Source: Pseudo-nitzschia pungens (Eukaryota > Bacillariophyta > Bacillariophyceae > Bacillariales > Bacillariaceae). Taken from it: a DNA stretch of 64,000 nucleotides. Every line of letters begins with the position of its first letter. Positions within the stretch are counted from its first letter, which is position 1. Shown one piece after another: positions 10,493-21,569 of the stretch. The notes under the pieces are model-generated. The model was not told the DNA's origin, searched no databases, and saw nothing but the letters and a program-made list of their open reading frames with translations. The translations under genes and the position numbers were made by a program. Location of the stretch: positions 1-64,000 of the forward strand of contig CM074763.1 in NCBI GenBank assembly GCA_037355855.1, in the 5' to 3' direction.

Positions 10493-11256
10493 TTAGAAGA
10501 GAGATCCTGCCGCAGTCAGTAATGCTGCCGCAATTGAGATGGTTTGACTAGCACGGATGGCACTGCTGGGGCCATCGGGTGACAGGGGACTGGGTGCGAT
10601 GGGGACGGTGGTCCCCTCGGCTGGTGGGGTAGGAACCTCTGGCGGAACCTCGGGGGGCACCTCTGGAGGAACCTCTGGCGGAACCTCGGGGGGCACCTCT
10701 GGAGGAACCTCTGGGGGCACCTCCGGAGACACCTCCGGAGGCACCTCCGGAGGCACCTCCGGAGGCACCTCCGGAGACACCTCCGGGATCGCAGGCTGGA
10801 GTGCAAGTTTTATTATTAGTTTGCGAAAACAGCAGTAGAAGCAATATAGATTCAGTTTCAGAACGATGAATGATTCGATGAAGACGACACCGCGTTCGAC
10901 TCTACGACTCGACTCGACGCGCGGGACGACATGGTAGGCCTTGTAGGTCACAAGAAAGAACTCACCTCTACTTCTGGCTCTCCAACCTCGTCGATCTTCT
11001 TGCTTTCTTTTGCTTTCTTTGACCCCTTCTGTACCTTGACTTTTTTCGATGTCTTAGTCGCTTTGGCAGCCTTTTTGGTTGACTTGATCGGTTCGCTATC
11101 ACTATCACTCTTGGCCGATTTGCTCGTAAGAGTGGATGCCGTTTCTCCGACTCCCAACACTCGCGACTCGGTTCGCAGCACCGAGTGCTGATGGGCCTCA
11201 GAAATAGTCAGGGGGGCGGCAAAAAGGACGAGCGAAAGGATGGCAAACGATCTCAT
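10493..11256 (-). CDS. Secreted Lys-rich protein with PEVP repeats (silaffin-like composition)
   Basis: Two exons, 11256-10966 and 10795-10493, join in phase 0 across a ~170-bp intron with a GTGAGT donor and a CTCCAG acceptor, giving 197 aa. Residues 1-22 form a clear signal peptide (MRSFAILSLVLFAAPLTISEA). Residues ~45-90 are Lys/Ser/Ala-rich with many KxxK spacings (KSTKKAAKATKTSKK). An acidic EVGEPEVEVE end to exon 1 leads into ~12 PEVP/PPEV repeats encoded by a 12-bp minisatellite. The C-terminus ends in a Ser/Ala stretch plus a ~15-residue hydrophobic tail, which looks like a GPI-anchor signal. An RVL triplet follows the signal peptide, resembling the RxL processing site known in silaffin precursors. 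A role in silica or cell-wall matrix is inference. No enzyme domain is present. Confidence 0.75.
10630..10790. repeat. 12-bp coding minisatellite (PEVP-encoding)
   Basis: About 13 copies of a 12-bp unit of the type GGAGGCACCTCC (plus strand) encode the PPEV/SPEV repeat of the overlapping minus-strand gene. Copy differences such as GGGGGCACC and GGAGACACC change P to S or are silent. The period is a multiple of three, so the frame survives copy-number change. Confidence 0.88.
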
Positions 11257-12300
11257 CTTGGTGGTGTTACTGATTAAGATAGAATGAACAAAATTGGTTT
11301 TTCAAAGTGGATTATTGGCAACACAGCGATCTGTCGACGGTGCTCGATGTTCGAATCCGACGGTTTTCTCGTGCTCCTATTTCGGAAATAATGGGATGAA
11401 GATTGTGCGTTTGATGTCAAAACTCGGAAAACGAGAACTTTTAGGTTTGTTTGTGACCAAATCCAATAGATGTTTCGGACTGGTGCACGAGTCATGCACA
11501 TTACGACCACGGAGGTCGCGCTTCGAACGATCCAAAGAAATTTCATGGGCGTTAGGTTCGCCAAAATTGCTCGGACCTGCCAATGGCATGAGTAACTTGT
11601 CGCGTGACGAGTGCCAAAATTCCGATTCGATTCGTAATCCGAGTCCCGCATGCGATTTAGGATTTCGTCGGCAGCAATCCTCAGACAAACCTTGATACTG
11701 TACGTACGGTAAGGTTACACGTACCTCGTAGTCGTATTTCGTTTTTCGTACGAATGAACCAAAAAGTCCAGAAGAATCCAACAATCCTCCCAAAAACAGC
11801 CGTCGGGCACGACCCAATAATTCGTCACTGTACTACGAAGTACTACGTAATGACTTCGTAATCGTGTTCATAGCTCGGTGGCTTTTTGCTTGCTCGCTCT
11901 AACTGTACCGTACGGTACCGGTATCGTAGGGCCGGATGTATGGTTCCCCACTCCATAGCGTATGTACTCCCCCTTCCACGCGCTGGTAGCATGTTAATAG
12001 CCTCGTAGCTCGTGGCTACAGCATCCTTAACCCAATAGCACTATGCCGTTGAGTGCTTGAGTGATAGCTAGTAGTAGGAATCTAGAACAACTGCGCTCTC
12101 ATAATAACAAGAAGTGACTGTACAGTGAACAGTGCTCTAGGGCACTCTCTAGTGCACGCTCTAGCGCACAGTGCTATATCATCGTACTTACACATAGTAA
12201 CGCATTGTTTAATTGCATTTGCTTGTTTGCTTGTTTGCTTGCTAGTACCAGTGTTTTAGCACATTTTGGATATCTTCATTCTTGCTTACTAGTATAGCAC
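11257..12300. other. Spacer upstream of the Lys-rich gene, no gene seen
   Basis: Open frames of 125-146 codons occur around 11274-11817 on both strands, but they overlap each other and lack recognisable domains or signal sequences. I treat them as chance frames. TACGTACGGTAAGGTTAC-like words appear near 11700. Short GCTAG-rich runs appear near 12060-12250. Confidence 0.5.
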
Positions 12301-12304
12301 CCCC

Positions 12305-12473
12305 ATGGCAGCCTGTTATGACACCAGTATCTTGCTAAGCCTCCTGCTGCTTAGCATCCTGCATACTGTTACTACTAGGGGCTGAGTTATATAGCCCTGG
12401 TAGTACAGGAGATCCCTATAGGAATCCAGCAACATACTTACCATCCTCCATAGCACAATTTCAAACATCTTTA
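12305..12473 (-). repeat. Truncated relic of the copia LTR 5' end
   Basis: Read on the minus strand, this begins TAAAGATGTTTGAAATTGTG and continues with CTCCTGT, GGGCTAT and GCTTAGCA blocks in the same order as the start of the LTR at 18001. Divergence is high and only the first ~170 bp of the LTR are recognisable. Confidence 0.55.
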
Positions 12474-12643
12474 GAAAATTGAGGGTTTTTTTTTTGGGGG
12501 GGGGGGTTAGAAGAAACCAGGAAGCATAAGGAGTATCCATACAGATGTTTAGCTTTAAACTAACAATGTTAACAGCAAGAAGCTTGAGAGATTCTTGCTT
12601 GTTTTTGCTTCTTCTTGTTGCTATTGACCAACCTGATCATTCT

Positions 12644-13461
12644 TGTAATGATATTTGCCCATCGGCAATAGGAGAGCGTTACTAGTAGTAGTAGTAACAG
12701 TAACAACAGGAGCATGCCAAGTGCTCGCAAATTGTGAGACTACAGAGGATACTGTTCAAATGCTGTTGCATACACTTGATTACTACAACAAGATACTACC
12801 CTAGAGGTACAAAGGGATCGGTCAGAAGGGGAAGGTATGATAGGTGTTTATTTTAAGGTGGAAGAAGAATCATAGTCGAGGGAGCTCTCACCTTGGTGGT
12901 GTGACAGCTTCTGGTGTCTCATATTGTGTAGTGCTGTACACTCCTGTACAACTCCATAGGTTCATTACTGTACTGTACGGAGTAGCATTTAGGGAGTGGA
13001 GTAGGGAGTGGTCCAATTGTGTGCTCCACTAGCTCGCAGCGCTTGCTTGCGCGTTTCTTGTTAAGTTGCTCGCTTATAAACTGCAGGGGCCAGGTATCCG
13101 GTTATGGTACTTATCATACACAATGACCATACCCTGACAGTAGCATGCAGGAGTATCTCATATAGTACAGTATCAAGAAACCTTATCCCTGCAGCACTAT
13201 GCTACAGTGTGCTAGCGGTGCTAGTATCAGGGTTCTTGTAACTGGTACAAATTGTACACAAAAACCCTGGTCACTTGGAGTTAGCACCCCATAGCACCTT
13301 AGGATGAGCCTGTTGCTAAGCCTGTTGCTAAGCGTTTAGCATACAGTCCAAGCACCTTGTAGACAGTTACTGGAGGCTGAAACATGTAGCCCCAGTACAG
13401 TTCCCTACACAGCAGGAGGAGTCTCAACACAGTCCATAGCACCATCTTGGATATCTTTACA
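12644..13461 (-). mobile_element. Diverged solo LTR of the copia family, inverted
   Basis: On the minus strand the whole LTR can be followed in order. It starts TGTAAAGATATCC, followed by a GTACTGGGGCTACA block, CAGCCTCCAGTAACTG, the GCTTAGCAACAGGC repeat, ACAATTTGTACC, GGTCATTGTGTA, AAAATAAACACCTATCAT, TGTACCTCTAGGG and an ATATCATTACA end. The intact LTRs at 18001 and 26158 carry the same blocks. Length is ~818 bp against 884 bp. Flanking TCAT at 12637-12640 and 13462-13465 may be a remnant target duplication, but the ends are not certain. No internal element sequence adjoins it, so it is a solo LTR. Confidence 0.72.
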
Positions 13462-13479
13462 TCATGGTTCAAAAAAACA

Positions 13480-15331
13480 AAAAAACTTGTGATCAAGATG
13501 AGATTTTCAAAGTTGCAGCCTTGCTGGGTTGAGGTTGTACAACTAATACCACGCACCATGGTAAGGAGGACAGGATGCCTGATAATTGTTACTACATCAA
13601 CAAGTACTAGGCATGATTAGATCCTTCATGTAGTACCAGCAGTACGACTAATAGCTAGCTCACACCAATTTCAATGGCTGACAGCACTTACAATTTGCAT
13701 ATCACTACCACCAATCTACTTTTATAATTGCTAGTAATCGACCCAGGTTATGGCACATAGGTTGCTCAAAAGGATGCTGATGCTGAAAGCAATGTTCTAA
13801 TGCTACTACTACTTCAATTATTATTGAAGAACTAGTATGAGAACTTTTAGGTTCAGGAATGCCTAGGTTCGAACTGCAAACCTTTTTTTATTTGTGGTTA
13901 TGCTACTAAGAACATTTTGTTGGTTATAATTATTGTTTCTTTTGGTATTATAGGCGGAATACTGGTATCTTTGCTTGAAGATGGAGTAGCAGAAGTAAAA
14001 GTAATATCTTAGAGCACAATTCCCTGTAGATTGCTTGTGAAGACGTGAATTTTCTTTCACTCCTTGAGATCTTGCTTGTTGCTTCAACATGATATAATGT
14101 TCTCATCAAAAAATTTATGTTCAATTACTCGCTACTACCTACTAGCTAGTAGCACCACTAACTAAATTCCGATCTAGAACTACTACGGATCATGATCCAT
14201 TGACAAAGAAGCTTAGCATAAGTAGTAGTAGGCAGTACCACACAATCTTTCGATTGGAGCGGCATGACACGGTTTCGCACTACCGTTTGAGTTCTTGGTG
14301 TTGTTCTCAAAGTATGATGGCATCGGATGGGATGGGATGGGATGGGTTTCTTGGTTCTCATCCGAGGGTGGTGTGGGTTCGTCGTTCGAGGAGTATCCAA
14401 AGGCTCCCGAGTAAGCGCTGCGTGCGTGTCAGCGAGTCTTGAATTGCTGGTGTTGCTCCTATTCCATTGCGATTGCTAGCACGAGTACGCACGCAACTAG
14501 CGGAAATGGGCTCCGACCATTCGTTGGGATGACCATTCCGATCCAACTCCGGCGCCAATGATGGGGCACGAGAGCAACAGCCTCGTTGCTCATCGCTTTT
14601 CATTTGGTTGACCTTTGTGCATTCAACCCTATGCTATTCTGTGAGAAAGAAAAATTCGGGTTCGAGTTGTTCCACAAGGAGGATCAATAGTGGATTCGTG
14701 CTCACGTACGACGCACCCCATGACATTCGAATGGCGTGGCGAGGGAATTCCACGGAAACAACCCAATACGATCGAAATCGAAATGATAATCGTAATCAAA
14801 AACGAAAGAACATCCAAGTTTCGCATTGCAAGTCTAATCTGCTTATTTGTTTTGGACTTGCTCTTGCTCTTGCTGTTTACTGTTGCCGTTACATGTAATC
14901 TTACTCGTACAATACATCACATAAATAGAAGTAGATACTGGTGGCAGTAGGATACACTACTTTCCTCTCTTGGTTTTCATTTCATTTCAGTCCATTCCAT
15001 TCGCTATTGCTTGCTTGGGTTGTGTTTTGGGTTTCGAATCGTTTTGTTGTCTTGTCTCGTTGCCTTTCACTCGATGCAAGCGGGGAGAAGTGGGTTCATA
15101 GTGAAAGAATCCAACGGCTAACGGATTGGATCTAATTCGATCGTGTAAGAACTGCCAACATCAGACCCAATACCTGCACTTATACCTGCACTTGTATCTG
15201 TACCTGTAGCCCACATTCCTCGCTTATTTCCTTATTTCCTAATGGCAGTTCCGTGTTGCGAAATCTAGCCCAACCAGATCCAACCAGATCCAACCAACAA
15301 ATGGAATCGCTCGAAATGTAGATCCGACATC
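13480..15331. other. Spacer, no gene supported
   Basis: The left part (13560-14160) is AT-rich with TAGTA and ACTACT runs. A GGGAT microsatellite lies at about 14325-14345. Several 60-96-codon frames overlap on both strands between 14158 and 15135, but none has a signal peptide, domain or splice continuity I can support. A cryptic gene cannot be fully excluded, because base composition is more balanced here than in the neighbouring spacers. Confidence 0.45.
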
Positions 15332-15814
15332 CTACGCCAGAACATCCATCGCCATCGCCATCGCCACAGCCACTGCCATTGCCACCATGATTCCCTGTCC
15401 TCCCAAACAAAGACAAGACCAAGCTGTTCCTCTAGGCCTGGTAGCGGCGGATGGAGGCTCGGTCTTCATGCCCAGCTGCCCCGCCGAGTACTCGGACGGC
15501 GGACAAGGGAGCTCGTCGTATGTCGATACGTAGTTGAGGGTCCACTCCTGTCCCTTCACACTGCAGTCTCCGTTCATGACGTTCAATATGCAGCCGTTGC
15601 CCTCGGTAACGTTGAGGCTACAGCAGGATCCCTCCCATCGGTGGAGTCCAATCATGTCGTCGCAGTGAATCGGGGTGCTCTCGAAAAGGGGAAGGTCGGA
15701 GGTCTTGTCACCCAGGCCGTTGGTGCCATCGAGCATTGCCAGGAGGAGGAGGGCGAGGGAGAGAACAGCGATGAGATGTTTTTCTTTGGCGAAGGCAGCG
15801 ATGGTGTGGGTCAT
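15332..15814 (-). CDS. Small secreted cysteine-rich protein
   Basis: The start chosen at 15814 gives 160 aa beginning MTHTIAAFAKEKHLIAVLS. The frame is open further upstream, but that part is basic spacer-like sequence. Residues ~14-34 form a strong hydrophobic signal segment ending LDGTNG. The mature part has a compact Cys pattern (HCDD, SCCSL, GCIL, DCSV, PCPP) typical of disulphide-stabilised extracellular proteins; the family is not recognised. The last ~50 residues (CLCLGGQGIMVAM followed by Ala/Met alternation) look odd. A GCCATC microrepeat at 15345-15375 encodes them, so either an unrecognised intron removes this end or it acts as a hydrophobic tail. N-glycosylation is possible at NVT. 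Confidence 0.55.
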   Translation of the reverse strand: MTHTIAAFAKEKHLIAVLSLALLLLAMLDGTNGLGDKTSDLPLFESTPIHCDDMIGLHRWEGSCCSLNVTEGNGCILNVMNGDCSVKGQEWTLNYVSTYDELPCPPSEYSAGQLGMKTEPPSAATRPRGTAWSCLCLGGQGIMVAMAVAVAMAMAMDVLA

Positions 15815-16920
15815 GGTTCTGGTGGGATGGTTGCAGTTACGTATTTCGTTGGTTTTGGTTTTGGTTATGGTTTTGTTCGAAGGAAAGAGTTTTGGTAAGT
15901 TACTTGACAGAGGTAATGAATAAGTTACGGAGTAATTGTAGTCTTGCTTGTGATTATTACGAGTAATTAAAATTACAGTAAGGTAACTTACCTGTACCGG
16001 TACGTAACCTTTCTTCACATTTTTCATTTTCACGGATGCCTTCTGCCATGTTTTTTCCGTGGAAGGTGGCTTGATGCTTGATGCGGCAAGATACTTTTTC
16101 TACGTAAGGTTACCAGCTGTTGTACTACCGTAGTATATTACTTCGTATTATTATGGAGTAGGATGGGGAGCAATCGATCAAGAACCATAAGTACGAAAAT
16201 ACGTAGTAAGGTTACGAAGTAATCTTACGAAGTAATTAAAACTGTACTACGTATATTGTTTCGGCTTAAGAAAGCCCAGAAACTTCTAATCGTGCAAAAG
16301 TGGTAGGCAGCGAGCAAACCTTGCCCGGTTGATTGGATCTGAGCCGTTGGACGTTGAAATTTTTGTTGTGAAAGTCATAATCCTCCTAGCAGAAATTGGT
16401 ACAAGTAGTCGTAAACCTTACTATTGAATAGTGTTTGTCTCCCGGAGTTTGGACATTCTTGTTGGAAATACGAAGGGTGGCGAGACCCGCACAACGTAAG
16501 TTACCGAAAGTAAGACCTTACGCTGAGCTAACGGTAACTTAACCTTACTCGTAATGTAAGACTTAAAATTACGATCACGCTACGGTAAGGCCTAATCGTA
16601 CTTTCGTCGTAAAAAGGTTTTTACCGTACCGGTACATATGAATTAGAGTAGGGTAATGCTAATCTTACTTCGTGCTTTGGACGTGGTCTGGATAGAAGAC
16701 GTTTCTTGGTAGTCAATGCGATACCGTATGCACAATGTCTTCATTTTTCTATTCATAATTACGAAGGAGAAGTATTCTTATTTTTTGGCGATTAGGCTTT
16801 GTAAATCGTGCAGATATTATATCAAGCTATATTCAGGAAGGTCATTATTAAAATGAACCGTCATCAAGGTAAAGATTCCTGCCGAAAATGGAGATTTACA
16901 GGATCCGAACTTGTAAACCG
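15815..16920. other. Spacer dense in GTAAGGTTAC-type words
   Basis: No coding frame is supported. The stretch contains many copies and variants of GTAAGGTTAC, GTAACTTACC, TACCGGTACG and TTACGAAGTAAT, for example near 15970-16010, 16100, 16210 and 16500-16640. The same vocabulary recurs in most spacers of the window. Confidence 0.55.
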
Positions 16921-16924
16921 AACC

Positions 16925-18000
16925 GTACCGTACGGTAATTAGTAGTAATTACTGCTTGTCTCATGGGGATACTAAGCACCAGCAGGATGCTGGGCCCTTC
17001 TAGTAGAATTGGTACTAGATCTACATACCCTATCTCTTACTATCACCAGATCAATATTATAAAATATTCAGTTTGCTAGTACTAACTGATAAACCGAACC
17101 GTACTGGGCTAAGGGGGATACTGATGAACAGGGTGCTCAACCGGATGCTGGGCCGTGTATGTAATAGAACTTGTACCAGATGTACATGTCCCGGTTTTTA
17201 TCAGATCAATATTGCTTGCAAGGAGATCTACAGCAGGATGCTAACTGATGAAGAACGACCAAACCGTACTAGTACTGTGCTAAGGGTGATACTGAACAGC
17301 AGGATGCTAAGCAGGATGCTGGGCCCTGTATATACGGTAGAACTTGTACCAGCATATGTACATGCCCCAGTTCTTAGCAGATCAAGAATATTGGGACATC
17401 TATAGGGGGTGCTAACTGACAAATAATGGAACTGTCCTGTGCTAAGGGGGATAGTGAACAGGATGTTCTTAAGCAGGATGCTGGGCCCTTCTTCCAGTAG
17501 GATTTGTACCAAATCTACATACCCCAGTTCTTAGCAGGAGCTCTGTATGATAAGATAGTCAGTGTGCTAAGATATACTAGACACCAGAACTGTACAGAAA
17601 TAAGGGGGCATAGTACTAAATAGGATGCTGCTAGACAGGATGCTGGGCCACTGTAGTAGGATTAGTACCAGATCTACATAGCCCAGCTCTTAGCAGCCCT
17701 ATATTATAAGATATTCAGTTTGCTAAGATATAGACGGAACTGTACAGAAGTAAGGGGGACATACTACATAGAATGCTGCTAGACAGGATGCTGGGCCCTT
17801 CCAGTAGTAGGATTAGTACCAGATCTACATACCCCAGTTCTTAGCAGCCCTTTATTACAAGATATTCAGTGTGCTAAAATATAGATGGAACTGTACTGAA
17901 ATAAGGGGAACATACTTAATAGTAGGATGCTAGACAGGATGCTAGACAGGATGCTAGACAGGATGCTCAACAGGATGCTGGGCCCTTCCAGTAGGATTTA
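16925..18000. repeat. Degenerate ~160-bp tandem array, left part
   Basis: Seven diverged units are marked by AGGATGCTGGGCCC near 16985, 17145, 17315, 17475, 17645, 17785 and 17970, with spacings of about 140-185 bp. Each unit continues with GTAGGATTAGTACCAGATC, TACATACCCCAGTTCTTAGC, an ATATTCAGTGTGCTAA block and AACTGTACTG. The last unit is broken by the copia element and resumes at 27042, which proves the element inserted into a pre-existing array. Confidence 0.82.
17995..17998. other. Candidate target-site duplication (left), GATT
   Basis: GATT precedes the left end of the element, and GATT also follows the right end at 27042-27045. Two bases (TA) lie between GATT and TGAAG. The same TA precedes TGAAG at 26156-26157, so the LTR may begin with TATGAAG. 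Four bases is short for a copia element, so this is suggestive only. Confidence 0.45.
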
Positions 18001-18884
18001 TGAAGATATTCGAGGTGGTGCTATGATCTGTGCTAGCAAGGCTCCTGTGTAGGAGAATGTACTGGGGCTACAGTCAGCAGCCTCCAGTAACTGACTAACA
18101 GGTGCTGAGCTGAATGCTAGAGCTGTGTGCTAATTGCTAGCATACAGGCTCAGCAACAGGCTTAGCAACAGGCTTAGCAACAGGCTTAGCAGCAGACCTA
18201 TCCTGTCTAGTATTGCTAGCAGAGTTTACTAGGGTCGCCGCGTACGATTTGTACCAATCGTACGTACCCCGAGTAAAGCACCTTTTAGGTGTAGCTAAAT
18301 GCTACAGGGTTAGGGTTGCTAATGCTACGAGATACTGAAAGATGCTAGCCTACCATGATACCATGCTAAGATACGATGCTACCGCCGGGGTTGGGTCATT
18401 GGTGTAGAATGTGTACCATGACCGCATACCCGGCCCAAACAGTTACCCAACGCGCTAGCATAAGCGAGCTAGCGCTATCACACGATTCGATCTAATTAAG
18501 CGATACTCCGATACGGTACGCTACTCGTACGATACAGTACCAGAGCTACGGAAGCTCTGTTATTATACGAGTTAGCGAATCGATGTCACGATACGAGAGC
18601 TGAGCGCTTTGGCTCAGCTCCCTTTATTCACTCTTTCTTTTATGCTCTAAAATAAACACACCTATCATGCCCTCCTTTACGACCGATTCCGATGTACCTC
18701 TAGGGAAGTGCTTTGTATTGCTTGAGTGTATGCAATAGGCCTTGAACAGTCCACTGTAGACTCACGATTTGCCAGGACTTTACGTCTTATTATTGTTAAG
18801 GCTTTCCCCTATTTTTAGTACGCAGTACAAGATGTTTATCTACGATTAGACCCCGAAGACCGCTGACGAGCGGATATCAACACA
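18001..18884 (+). repeat. 5' LTR of the copia element
   Basis: It starts TGAAGATATTCGAGG and ends GATATCAACACA, so it has the TG...CA ends of LTRs. Internal features are a GGCTTAGCAACA tandem repeat (18150-18192), a GGGTTAGGGTTG stretch near 18310, four perfect short hairpins, and a TAAAATAAACAC poly(A)-like signal near 18650. The copy at 26158-27041 has the same length. Confidence 0.95.
18241..18620. promoter_or_regulatory. Four perfect hairpins in the LTR
   Basis: Inverted repeats with perfect arms: CGTACGATT/AATCGTACG (18241-18249 and 18256-18264); GCGCTAGC/GCTAGCGC (18452-18459 and 18468-18475); CAGAGCT/AGCTCTG (18541-18547 and 18553-18559); GAGCTGAGC/GCTCAGCTC (18597-18605 and 18612-18620). 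Loops are 5-8 nt. All are duplicated in the 3' LTR. Their role (protein sites, RNA stems, or chance in GCTAGC-rich DNA) is unknown. Confidence 0.6.
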
Positions 18885-18900
18885 GTTTATCAGACCCACC
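18885..18900 (+). other. Candidate primer-binding site
   Basis: GTTTATCAGACCCACC follows the 5' LTR directly. The TATCAGA core matches the classic copia primer site TGGTATCAGAGC, complementary to an internal part of initiator tRNA-Met. Position and core fit, but the match is partial. Confidence 0.6.
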
Positions 18901-19808
18901 GCTCGACCCACTACGAACCGGGACGCCGGCTAGAGCGTGTGAAGAAACCCAGCTGGCTGATCACCACTGGCATCCATGCCTACACTTGGATGTAAAACCT
19001 CAGCTGAAACTGGACCAGCAGCTGACATCGCGAGATCCCTGATGTTAATGGGGAGCCCTTCCCCAGCAAACGCGCAATACGACTGGAATCCGCACATCCA
19101 CCTCTGCGGATCTATTGGTATTCAAATCCAGTAGCTGAGCGTCATGGTGGCTCCATGGAGGCTCAGTCCGGTGGGGAAGGAGCAGGACGTGGAGAAAGCA
19201 GCGTCCATGATTCCCTGTTATTTTACAGGATTCAAGGGGGACGCTTGCTTACTACGGATGGAACCAAACTGGAAAAAGAATTTTCGTGGAAGACAGACCA
19301 CCACGTACTTCCCAGTGAAGACAGTGTCCAGCAGACCAAGGACATGACGTCAGGCCCATCCGAAACAATGAGGCGCAGACAACCTCACGGGGCGCAGACA
19401 ACCTCGAACCTGCTATACCATCGATTTTGATTTTTAGCCAAGGGAATTTGGAATCAGACAAGCCAAGAACCCTGAGATCTGTCATATCTCAGAATCAAAT
19501 CGATTGGTCCAGAGCAGAAAGACCGAATAGAATTCTTCTCTTTTGGTCGTAACCAACCATCGAATCGGAACCATCGATGTGGATACCTTTCTTCGAAGAC
19601 GTCGGCACGAAACTGTTGACACCAATGCTGACGTGATACGTGATACCTTTTTTCTTTTGGAATTGTCGAGTACGGAACAATCGACGCGGACCATCGATTG
19701 GAGACAACTCCCGGACCTTCGATCGACAACTTGGATGGAGACAGTCCCCACCACAAAAGAATTTGGTTTAGAAACTGAAGCAAGTTAGTTAATCAGAGCA
19801 AGACAACC
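18901..19808 (+). other. Leader region of the copia element
   Basis: This lies between the primer site and the first open frame. Short overlapping frames (67-110 codons on both strands) occur between 19144 and 19788 without recognisable motifs. A repeated GGGGCGCAGACAACCTC-like pair sits near 19370-19410, and a CATCGATT-rich stretch lies near 19560-19700. It may hold packaging signals, but nothing specific can be read. Confidence 0.4.
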
Positions 19809-20702
19809 ATGGCCAAGCAAACTAGAAGCCAAGCCGCCGCCGATGCAGCCGCCGCTGGAGGCGGCGCTGTCCCTGGAGGCGGCGCTGTCCCTGGAGGCGG
19901 CGCTGTCCCTGGAGTCGCTGGCGCCACCGTTGTTGGAGCGCTGCCCCCTGCCGGAGCGACTGGAGTTCCCCCTGTTGCTCCTACTGTATTTGGAGTCTCC
20001 AGGATCCAGCAAGAACCAAACCTCGACATCCAACCTCGATCTGAGATGGTCCTGATTGCTGTTGCTGAGGAACTGAGAACAATGCGCAACGAGAACAAAT
20101 GGGTGATGTCCTCTGAGAAATATGCCAAGAAAGCCATCGACGCGGTGGAAAAGGAGCTTGGCACCGAGCAATATGGTTACAAGTACCTTCCGAACAAGGT
20201 GTCAACCCCGTTGACATCAGACTATCGACCTGAACTTGATGTAACCGCCGAACTGGATCCAAGCAAACAGAATTTCTACCAAGGATTGATTGGCGTCTTG
20301 AGGTGGTTGTGTGAACTTGGGCGACTGGATCTGGCCATGCCTGTATCTCTTATGTCTAGATACTTAGCGCAAGCAAGAACAGGGCATTTGAATGAAGTAT
20401 TGCACATGTTCGCTTATCTCAAGGCGCATGCCCGATCTAAATTGGTGTTTGATGAGACTAGCTTCCCTGATCGCGACTGGAGTGAATTCTACCCAGACGC
20501 CAATGAGATGTTGCCGCCAGATGCTTCTGAAATGCACAGGGCCCCTATCCTGTGGCTCAGCAAACGCCAGACCACTGTCGAGACTTCAACCTTTGGATCT
20601 GAGATTGAGCAGGAGCAGGGGCACGGGCGGCAGCATCAGCAGCGGCATCAGCAGCGGCAGCAGCATCGGAGGACCTGTATGTCTTATAGACAGCGAATCT
20701 GA
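19809..20702 (+). pseudogene. Copia Gag-like start fused to RT thumb and partial RNase H (297 aa)
   Basis: The frame begins MAKQTRSQAAADAAAAGGG, an Ala/Gly/Pro-rich leader with three GGGAVP repeats (~20-35). At about residue 100 (MSSEKYAKKAIDAVEKELG) it switches into sequence typical of the C-terminal part of diatom-type copia reverse transcriptase: NYRPELDV-like, then FYQGLIGVLRWLCELGRLDL, then MSRYLAQARTGHL. RNase H then starts and stops after LWLSKRQTTVETSTFGSE. The rest is a CAG-repeat-coded Gln/His/Arg tail. The catalytic RT core and the middle of RNase H are absent. It appears to be an in-frame deletion product; whether it is translated as a Gag-like protein is unknown. Confidence 0.75.
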
Positions 20703-21569
20703 GTGTCTATGACGTTTGACGGCCGAAAGGCCTGTATGTTTGCAAGTATTTGCAAAAAGTATCCCTGAAACCACCAGTATCCTCAACAAGAAGCTTATCT
20801 TTGCTCGTGACAGAAGAAAAGGTGTCATCGGTAGTGCCCGACGACTGATCTACAAGAAAGATTGCCTTACGAGCGGACACCCAAACCAGAACCCTGACGG
20901 ATCGTCTCCCCTGAAACATTGCTCTGTAACACTGATCCAGTATGCCCGCATGGATTGATGTATTCCAAGAGATCGACAGCAACGTATCGATAGCCAACCC
21001 CATAGCAACGAATCGATAGCAGCAGACGCTGGACGCGATTCAGCAGACGCTAGACGCGAAGATTCGCAGCAGACGCTAGATGCAGCGTTAAAATTGATCC
21101 TCTCTCCCTGAAGAACAGCGGGGACAACGATGTTTATGCCTGTCCTTGCGGCGAAAGAGCAGTAGCAGCAACAAGAGGACAACATCGATGCCCTGACAGG
21201 AGAGAAGCCTACAGCAGCTAAAAGGATTGGCGAGAGCAAGGGAACAAGCGCAGCACGGACCCGCAGCGCATTGTTAGTAGACAAGGCGCATTGAATTGAA
21301 GGCGATCTAACGTAAGGAGCAATGTGACGCTCACAGCGCTCGTGACTTACAAGAATAGAGGATACAGAGTGGTAGATATGAGGATGACTGATACAAGATA
21401 TGACCAAGTGCAGCATGCTATGAGCGACAGCAATGACGCTCGTTGATAGACCTGCTACGAAGTACTCTGTTAGGAGTGTAACGCGATCGATCCATTTCAG
21501 CACCGGTATATCAAACTGTACCAGCACGATCTGCAACGCCTGCAGAAAGCAACTACGAGTTGGATAGTC

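Noticed and set aside
11330..11375. Possible tRNA (GTTCGAATCC word)
   Set aside because: No matching T-stem, anticodon arm or acceptor stem could be drawn around it.
11377..11817. Minus-strand frame of 146 codons upstream of the Lys-rich gene
   Set aside because: It overlaps a similar plus-strand frame, lacks domains, and has no splice link to the gene.
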